Positions 59,301 to 64,000 of a stretch of DNA of 64,000 nt are shown here, one piece after another; the stretch's first letter is position 1; the number at the start of each line of letters is the position of its first letter. A program made the translations under genes and the position numbers. This stretch comes from Paraburkholderia guartelaensis. GTDB taxonomy: Bacteria; Pseudomonadota; Gammaproteobacteria; Burkholderiales; Burkholderiaceae. The notes under the pieces are model-generated. The model had not been told where the DNA came from. It was given only the letters and a program-made list of their open reading frames with translations, and made no database searches. The stretch spans positions 62,001-126,000 of the forward strand of contig NZ_SMOD01000014.1 of NCBI RefSeq assembly GCF_004353905.1. Reading direction: 5' to 3'.

Positions 59301-61853
59301 GTCGATATCGAACATGCCGAGACATTCGCGGGCGGTCCTGACTGCGGACGCGTTGTCGCCGGTCACCAGCTGCAGGACCATCCTGAGCCGGTAGGCTTCG
59401 GCGCGGTGGATCTTCGATTGCGCGCGAAGCAATATTTCATCGATCCATTCGGTAGCCTTGTCGAGGTGCGAGAGAAGAAACTCGCAGTCAGCCCGCTCGA
59501 ACCAGACACTGAAGGTTAGCTCGTAACAGTCGTCCCATCCTTGCTGCGAAAGCAGCGACGCAGCGGTCGCCAGATAATTGCAGGCCGAACGGTAAGCGGT
59601 GGAGGCTTTCGCCTTTCTTGCGGCTTCGAGGTTGAGGGCCGCTGCGCGATGTCGTTCGGCCCGCTCGACCATCAGCTCGCATCCAGGATTCAGCTGGTTC
59701 ACGAGATCGAAAATCCTGGCCGAAATGTCCGCGTCAGCGAGCTGCGACAACAGCAGGCGGCCAATGCGCAAGTGATGCCCGGCGCGCGCAGCGGGCGGGA
59801 TCAGCGCGTAGGCAGCTTCCTGCACCCGGTCATGCACGAACTTGAAGCTGCGGTCCATGGAGATGATCGCGCCGGCCCGAACGGCATCGGCAAAGTCCGC
59901 ATGGACCTTGGCCTCGGAGCCGCCCCAGACGCTCGCGAGCGTGCCGAAATCGGCCTGGCTGCCGAGGCAGGCAAGCAGCATCAGCGCGTCCTGTGTGGTG
60001 GGCGAAAGCCGCTGGAGCCTGCGGATCATCAGATCCACGACGTTTTCGGTGAAACCTTTTGCGTCGATGTGTTCGAGACTCCATCGCCACGAGGCCGAAC
60101 TCGACTCGAACGCGAGGAGACCTTCCTCAGCGAGATTCGTCAGAAACTGGCCCGCAAAGAACGGATTGCCGCCGGTTTTCCGGTGAACCAGCGTGGCCAG
60201 AGGCAAAGCTTGCTCGCGCCTGCATCTGAATGCGTCGCAAAGCAGCTCGCTGAAATCATGCGGCGAGAGCGGCCCGAGTGTGATCTCGTGCACCGTCGTT
60301 CCGGCCTTGCGAATCGAACCGAGCGTACTCAACAACGGATGCCCGGGCGCGACTTCGTTGTCGCGATACGCGCCGATCAATAGCAGGTGGTGCGTGTGGT
60401 CGTGCGTGATCAGATATTCGACCACGGTCAACGTGGCCGGATCGAGCCACTGGAGGTCGTCGACGAAAATGACCAGCGGATGCTCCGCGCGCGCGAACAC
60501 GCTCACGAACTTTTGAAAGACGGATTGAAACCGCAACTGGGTTTCGAGTGGCGAGAGCGCGGGAACCGGAGGCTGCGGTCCGATCAGGCCGGCGAGTTCG
60601 GGGATCAGATCGGTTAGCAATCGTCCGTGTTGGCCAACGGCTTCTTCGATCGCGTCGCGCCAACGCGCAACGTTGGCATGCTGGTCGTTCAGGATTTGCC
60701 GGATCAACTCGGCGAAGGCCTGAGCCAAGGTGGCGTAGGGAACGTCCCGCAGGCGCAGGTCGAACTTGCCCGAGATGAAGATCCCGCGTGGCAGCACGAT
60801 AACCTTGTGCAATTCGTTGACGACGGACGACTTGCCAATGCCCGGGTAGCCGGACACGAGGACGAGTTCCCGCGTGCCTTGCGTGGCGACGCGCTCGAAG
60901 GCATCCAGAAGCGTCGCGATTTCCATGCGGCGCCCATAGAGCTTCTCGGGAATCAGGAGCTGTCGGGTCGTATCGTGCGTTCCGAGTGGAAAAGGCTCGA
61001 TTTGATGGGTGGCTTCCCATTCCGCCAGGCACCTTCTGAGGTCCCACTCGAGGCCGCTCGCGGTTTGATAGCGATCCTCGGCGGGTTTCGACAACAGCTT
61101 CATGACGATGGCCGAGAGCAGGGCAGGAATGCCTTTGGCGCGCTCGTCCGGCGCAGCGGGCTGCCGCGCGATGTGGCAATGCACCCATTCCAGCGGGTCC
61201 AGCGCAGTGAAAGGGAGGGTTCCGGTCAACAGCTCGTACAACGTGACCCCGAGCGCGTAAAGATCGCTGCGCGAATCGATCGACCGGTTCATTCGCCCGG
61301 TCTGCTCCGGCGCCATGTAGGCGAGGGTACCCGCGATCAATTCCGGATGTTCCGGGCCCTGGCGTTCGCGCGGAAGTCGCGACGCAATACCGAAGCCGGT
61401 GAGCCTGACCTCGCCCGTTGCGTCGTTCACCAGGATATGCGCCGGCTTGATGTCCTTATGGATGAGGCCTTGCTGATGAGCCTTGCCCAGGGCGCCGACG
61501 ATATCGATGGCGAGTTGCAGGAAGCGTTCTAGCCGAAGCGGCGAGCCGATCAGCCGGTCGAGCGGAGCGGCGCCCGAATCCTCGAGCACCAGTACCGTTT
61601 GACTGCCCTCCTGCACGAGTTCGAGCGGCCTCACGGCCCAATCGGCGGAAAGCTCGTCTTTCAGCTGGTACTCGTGCGCGAGGCGTTCGAGGCTCGCGGG
61701 CGTGAGGCCGGCGGCCGAAGGCCGCAACTCCATGACCGAAGTCTGCGCGCCATCGAGGCTCGAGCGCCATGCGCGGGAAAAGACTCGGTCGCCATCCTGC
61801 CATAACACCTGGCTGCTATCTGCAATCGAGTTGGACCGAGTCTCAGATGACAT
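56361..61853 (-). CDS. Trifunctional kinase-like/AAA ATPase/histidine kinase
   Basis: An 1830-aa protein of a known fusion family. Residues 1-280: protein-kinase fold (IHKDIKPAHIL around 131-140, YMAPEQTGRMNRSIDSRSDLYALGVTLYELLTG). The DFG motif reads LTGFG (151-155) and no VAIK lysine is visible, so this part is degenerate, as in relatives. Residues about 300-600: AAA/STAND ATPase with Walker A GYPGIGKS (335-342) and Walker B LVIFVDDLQWLD. A helical middle follows, then GAF (about 1330-1480), PAS (about 1485-1600), HisKA (SISHEMKQPIAA near 1610) and HATPase (GMGMGLSICHSIVSAHGG). First gene of the four-gene signalling operon. It integrates stress signals; ligand unknown. Confidence 0.92.
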   Translation of the reverse strand: MSSETRSNSIADSSQVLWQDGDRVFSRAWRSSLDGAQTSVMELRPSAAGLTPASLERLAHEYQLKDELSADWAVRPLELVQEGSQTVLVLEDSGAAPLDRLIGSPLRLERFLQLAIDIVGALGKAHQQGLIHKDIKPAHILVNDATGEVRLTGFGIASRLPRERQGPEHPELIAGTLAYMAPEQTGRMNRSIDSRSDLYALGVTLYELLTGTLPFTALDPLEWVHCHIARQPAAPDERAKGIPALLSAIVMKLLSKPAEDRYQTASGLEWDLRRCLAEWEATHQIEPFPLGTHDTTRQLLIPEKLYGRRMEIATLLDAFERVATQGTRELVLVSGYPGIGKSSVVNELHKVIVLPRGIFISGKFDLRLRDVPYATLAQAFAELIRQILNDQHANVARWRDAIEEAVGQHGRLLTDLIPELAGLIGPQPPVPALSPLETQLRFQSVFQKFVSVFARAEHPLVIFVDDLQWLDPATLTVVEYLITHDHTHHLLLIGAYRDNEVAPGHPLLSTLGSIRKAGTTVHEITLGPLSPHDFSELLCDAFRCRREQALPLATLVHRKTGGNPFFAGQFLTNLAEEGLLAFESSSASWRWSLEHIDAKGFTENVVDLMIRRLQRLSPTTQDALMLLACLGSQADFGTLASVWGGSEAKVHADFADAVRAGAIISMDRSFKFVHDRVQEAAYALIPPAARAGHHLRIGRLLLSQLADADISARIFDLVNQLNPGCELMVERAERHRAAALNLEAARKAKASTAYRSACNYLATAASLLSQQGWDDCYELTFSVWFERADCEFLLSHLDKATEWIDEILLRAQSKIHRAEAYRLRMVLQLVTGDNASAVRTARECLGMFDIDLPDHPADHEVSAEYEAVWAHLGARPIESLLDLAMMEDPEMREVMNIFHMLGQTAYFTDINLAQTIACRMVVVTLQFGTTESAVIAYAFLSILLGPFFHRYQEGEAFARLAVAVAEKHRFAAQHVAAHFFMQMAVLWTQPIEIALGCVDTAIRYAQETGEVIYASFSLEHRLTDLLARGVHLDEAWLESIKAIAFVERINFRHVHDILTGIQQFIQRLRGRTGDQTVIEDATIEAQIADSGIAVVNGFYWILRVQRHYLLGEHEKALACAARVKPILWSGRCHLQFSNYCLYYSLALAAVHHTASSERQAAIEADIAANIQAFERWAQSSPVTFAHKHLLLRAERARLNGDAMQALRLFEDAARLAGERGFVQEQALANELAGQCCLAAGLERAAHAYLREAWDGYSQWGAHGKIHQLEQRYPASKPEAASVSRATIEESAGQLDVATIVKTAQAISSEMVLENLIKSLMVTAVEHAGAERGLLILPQGAHLRIEAEATTQGGQVVVQLPQQSPNSSALPESLLHYVASTREPVIIDDASAENRFSADPYIRQTRARSVLCLPLLKQARLIGALYLENNLASGVFAPKRIAMLKLLASQAAIALENAGLYRDLAEREAKIRRLVDANIVGILIGDVEGRILEANDAFLRMLGYDRDDLRLGNLSWRDLTPTEWVERSRLAWEELEKTGIIRPYEKEYFRKDGSRVPVLIGIATLDEKAVQAIAFVLDLSELKRAEAQARQLQLELAHANRVTAIGQLAASISHEMKQPIAATAVNASTGLRCLETDPPNVGEARQAFARIVRDTKRAGEVIKRIHGLVIKAPTTNEILQINEAIREVLALAASEANRNGVSVRLQLAEALPPINGDRVQIQQVMLNLIINAIDAMSAVEDGPRELTISTATNEPDAVLVAVRDCGPGIAAQNTERLFEPFYTTKASGMGMGLSICHSIVSAHGGRLWASANVPRGALFQFTLPVHPAESA

Positions 61854-62099
61854 GCTCTGAAGGAGCCGCTTATAGATTCAGATTCCGCTTCTGCGCGCGA
61901 CGCAACGCAACGCCATGTCATAGTCCATTTCTTTTTTTGTTATGCCGCTGGACTGTCGTTTCGAATGGTAGCAGATGCGTCAATGCGCTTGCGCACGGGA
62001 GAACTCGCGGAGTGATGCCGACCTGTGCGACTCCTTTGCGTGCGATCCGACGCAGTTAGAACTTACATAAATCGAAACACCGGAGCGAGGAAGTAACGT

Positions 62100-62122
62100 C
62101 TGATCAAAGAGAGAGTGATCAG
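62100..62122. promoter_or_regulatory. Inverted repeat CTGATCA-N9-TGATCAG
   Basis: Perfect 7-bp arms around AAGAGAGAG, the first of three palindromes upstream of fadH. It may be an operator; no regulator gene is in view. Confidence 0.4.
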
Positions 62123-62135
62123 GTGGCTTGTAGAG

Positions 62136-62153
62136 GAGGTTTTCGAAATCCTC
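62136..62153. promoter_or_regulatory. 18-bp palindrome centred on TTTCGAAA
   Basis: GAGG-TTTTCGAAAT-CCTC pairs at 16 of 18 positions, with a single mismatched pair. Second of the three palindromes. Confidence 0.4.
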
Positions 62154-62171
62154 GCATTCGCTTGATTCTCT

Positions 62172-62187
62172 ATGCAACTGGTTGCAT
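62172..62187. promoter_or_regulatory. Palindrome ATGCAAC-TG-GTTGCAT before fadH
   Basis: Perfect 7-bp arms with a TG centre, 31 nt before the proposed ATG at 62218. The position suits an operator at or near the fadH promoter. Confidence 0.5.
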
Positions 62188-62217
62188 TATCGACCTCGCC
62201 GTCATCCAACCCATTGC

Positions 62218-64000
62218 ATGAACATGACAAATCGCTATCCCCACCTTCTGCGTCCACTCGATCTGGGCTTCACGACCTTGAAGAACCGCGTGCTGATGGG
62301 CTCCATGCACGTCGGTCTGGAGGAAGTGCCGAATGGCTTCGAACGTATGGCTGCGTTCTATGCGGAGCGCGCGCGTGGCGAAGTCGGGTTGATCGTGACT
62401 GGCGGCATAGCGCCGAACGAACGCGCGCGCCCCATGCATGGCGGCGCGATGCTGACCACGGAGGAGGAAGCCGAGCGGCACCGTACGATTACGCGCGCCG
62501 TTCACGCGGAAGGCGGCAAGATCGCCATGCAGATCCTGCATTTCGGCCGCTACTCGTATCAGCCGATGCTGGTCGCGCCCAGTGCATTGCAAGCCCCCAT
62601 CAATCCGTTCACCCCTCACGAGCTGAGTGACGACGAGGTTGAAGAAACCATCGACGATTTCGTCCGCTGCGCAGCCCTCGCACAACATGCTGGCTACGAC
62701 GGCGTGGAAATCATGGGCTCGGAGGGCTACCTCATCAACGAGTTCATTGCGATGCGTACCAATCATCGCACTGACCGATGGGGCGGCAGTTACGAGAATC
62801 GGATACGTTTCGCGGTGGAGATCGTGCGCCGCGTGCGCGAGCGCGTCGGCCGTGATTTCATCATCATCTACCGGCTTTCGATGCTCGATCTGGTTGAGGG
62901 CGGTTCGACACTGGAGGAAGTCATCCAGCTCGCACAGGCTGTCGAGCAGGCGGGTGCCACCATCATCAATACGGGCATTGGCTGGCACGAGGCGCGGATT
63001 CCCACCATCGCGACCAAGGTGCCGCGCGGCGCATGGGCCTGGGTCACGCGGCAACTGATGGGTAAGGTCTCGGTGCCGCTCGTCGCCACCAATCGCATCA
63101 ACACGCCCGAGCTTGCCGAACAGTTGCTTGCCGACGGCGCGTGCGACATGGTGTCGATGGCCCGTCCATTCCTCGCCGATGCTGAATTCGTGCGCAAGGC
63201 TCGTGAGGATCGTGCCGATGAGATCAATACCTGTATCGGCTGCAATCAGGCTTGTCTCGACCATACTTTCGCAGGCAAGGTCACGTCCTGCCTCGTGAAT
63301 CCGCGTGCCTGTCACGAGACGGAAATCCTTATCCGGCCTGCCGCGCAGCCAAAGCGCGTGGCGATCGTGGGCGCGGGGCCGGCCGGTCTCGCCTGCGCGG
63401 TGACGGCGGCCAGCCGCGGGCATGCCGTTACGCTCTTCGAGGCCAGCACCGAAATCGGCGGCCAGTTCAATATCGCCAAGAAGGTACCGGGCAAGGAAGA
63501 GTTCAATGAAACGCTGCGCTACTTCCGCCGCCAGATCGAATTGACGGGCGTCGAGCTTCGCCTCGGCACGCGTGCGAGCGCCGAAGCGTTGATGCAGGAG
63601 GGCTTCGATGAGGTAGTCGTGGCGACTGGCGTTCTGCCGCGCGCGCTGCGCATCGAAGGCGCTCACCATGCGAAGGTGCTGGGCTATCTGGACGTGCTGC
63701 GCGACGGCAAGCCGGTGGGATCTGACGTCGCGATCGTGGGTGCTGGCGGTATCGGCTTCGACGTGGCCGAATATCTCGTGCATGAGGGCGAGTCCGCGAG
63801 CCTTGATCCGCAAAAATTCTTCGCCGAATGGGGCGTGGACACGAACTATGCCGAACGCGGCGGATTGCGCCGTGCATCGGTTGGTCCGGCGGTTCGCAGC
63901 GTGCATCTGCTGCAACGCAAGCGCTCGAAGGTTGGCGAAAACCTCGGCAAGACGACGGGATGGATTCACCGAACGGCCTTGAAGGCGCGCGGTGTTGGCA
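62218..64000 (+). CDS. fadH: 2,4-dienoyl-CoA reductase (NADPH), 3' end outside window
   Basis: The frame is open from the ATG at 62218 (or 62224) to the right edge, 594 residues of an expected 670 or so. TIM-barrel FMN domain: LRPLDLGFTTLKNRVLMGSMHVGLE, YDGVEIMGSEGYLINEF, NHRTDRWGGSYENRIRF. The [4Fe-4S] ligands follow: CIGCNQACLD and VTSCLVNPRAC. Then FAD/NADPH domain: RVAIVGAGPAGLACAVTAASRGHAVTLFEAS and VAIVGAGGIGFDVAEYL. It reduces 2,4-dienoyl-CoA during breakdown of unsaturated fatty acids. No strong ribosome site is seen at either ATG. Three palindromes upstream suggest control by a fatty-acid-type repressor. Confidence 0.93.
   Translation, partial: MNMTNRYPHLLRPLDLGFTTLKNRVLMGSMHVGLEEVPNGFERMAAFYAERARGEVGLIVTGGIAPNERARPMHGGAMLTTEEEAERHRTITRAVHAEGGKIAMQILHFGRYSYQPMLVAPSALQAPINPFTPHELSDDEVEETIDDFVRCAALAQHAGYDGVEIMGSEGYLINEFIAMRTNHRTDRWGGSYENRIRFAVEIVRRVRERVGRDFIIIYRLSMLDLVEGGSTLEEVIQLAQAVEQAGATIINTGIGWHEARIPTIATKVPRGAWAWVTRQLMGKVSVPLVATNRINTPELAEQLLADGACDMVSMARPFLADAEFVRKAREDRADEINTCIGCNQACLDHTFAGKVTSCLVNPRACHETEILIRPAAQPKRVAIVGAGPAGLACAVTAASRGHAVTLFEASTEIGGQFNIAKKVPGKEEFNETLRYFRRQIELTGVELRLGTRASAEALMQEGFDEVVVATGVLPRALRIEGAHHAKVLGYLDVLRDGKPVGSDVAIVGAGGIGFDVAEYLVHEGESASLDPQKFFAEWGVDTNYAERGGLRRASVGPAVRSVHLLQRKRSKVGENLGKTTGWIHRTALKARGVG

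Larger units (their letters stand above)
61854..62217. other. Divergent intergenic region before the 1830-aa kinase and fadH genes
   Basis: No coding sequence. The left part (61854-62090) shows an A/T-rich patch with TTTCTTTTTTTG (about 61928) but no clear promoter. The right part holds three palindromes in 90 bp (62100-62122, 62136-62153, 62172-62187), so it is a control region for fadH. Confidence 0.6.

Noticed and set aside
62170..63969. 599-codon open frame on the minus strand
   Set aside because: It runs fully antisense to fadH, whose plus-strand protein has all family motifs. The minus protein is Arg/His-rich with no family pattern, typical of shadow frames in GC-rich DNA.
1..64000. 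Mobile elements, CRISPR arrays, tRNA or rRNA genes
   Set aside because: None was recognised on reading the translated frames and scanning by eye for spaced direct repeats and transposase motifs. Short tRNA genes could still be missed without a covariance search.

Overview
The window is GC-rich chromosomal DNA of a Burkholderiaceae bacterium, most like Paraburkholderia, Caballeronia or Burkholderia. The evidence is an OmpC/OpcP-type porin, small proteins that look like DUF4148, DUF2917 and DUF3331 members (families I associate with this group), a dense LysR/TetR/two-component repertoire and overall gene style. No tRNA, rRNA, CRISPR array, insertion sequence or phage gene is visible. Two genes are cut by the window edges: a CBS/BON protein at the left and fadH at the right.

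Region 1 (1-8.2 kb) is a low-oxygen/stress block: CBS-BON protein, universal stress protein, Hsp20, a ribosome-hibernation-like protein, an FNR with all four iron-sulfur cysteines, a NarL-type two-component pair, an MBL/beta-CASP nuclease-like protein and a small secreted protein. Three FNR boxes lie at the same distance from usp, hsp20 and the MBL gene, so this FNR probably drives them. The content resembles the low-oxygen-activated locus known from Burkholderia cenocepacia.

Region 2 (8.3-14.5 kb) holds a PhzF-like protein, a class A beta-lactamase with an altered KTG box, a DUF2917 protein, a TetR regulator with a perfect operator, a convergent response regulator/RsbRD-type kinase pair and a stress-protein-like gene. 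Region 3 (14.8-24.1 kb) is a self-contained sugar-acid catabolic island: two near-duplicate MFS transporters, a porin, a LacI regulator, a UxaA/GarD-type dehydratase, an HpaI-type aldolase and a semialdehyde dehydrogenase. Two near-identical LacI operators sit just downstream of two promoters of the same design.

Region 4 (24.1-38.6 kb) is mixed accessory DNA: two gene remnants, TetR/GST, psuG, a five-gene redox operon (GMC oxidoreductase, two NTF2-like proteins, a cNMP-binding/thioredoxin-reductase-like fusion and a quinone oxidoreductase), three LysR regulators, a SpoIIAA-like protein, a ParD-like/methionine aminopeptidase operon and a solitary PTS IIA-like protein.

Region 5 (38.6-53 kb) is a respiratory and acyl-CoA region. 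A seven-gene minus-strand operon (YWTD propeller, 3-hydroxyacyl-CoA dehydrogenase, acyl-CoA dehydrogenase, two crotonases, CaiB-type CoA transferase, flavohemoglobin) diverges from a type II NADH dehydrogenase. Next come a cyanide-insensitive cytochrome bd-type oxidase operon, a two-TM potassium channel and a divergent LRAT-domain operon. Five promoters here share one unusual upstream element at fixed spacing from a C(A/C)TA(A/G)-type -10, which suggests a single dedicated regulator.

Region 6 (52.7-61.9 kb) is a four-gene signalling operon (1830-aa kinase-like/AAA/histidine kinase, multi-PAS histidine kinase, lone receiver, FixJ-type regulator), a candidate source of that control. The window ends in fadH, preceded by three palindromes.
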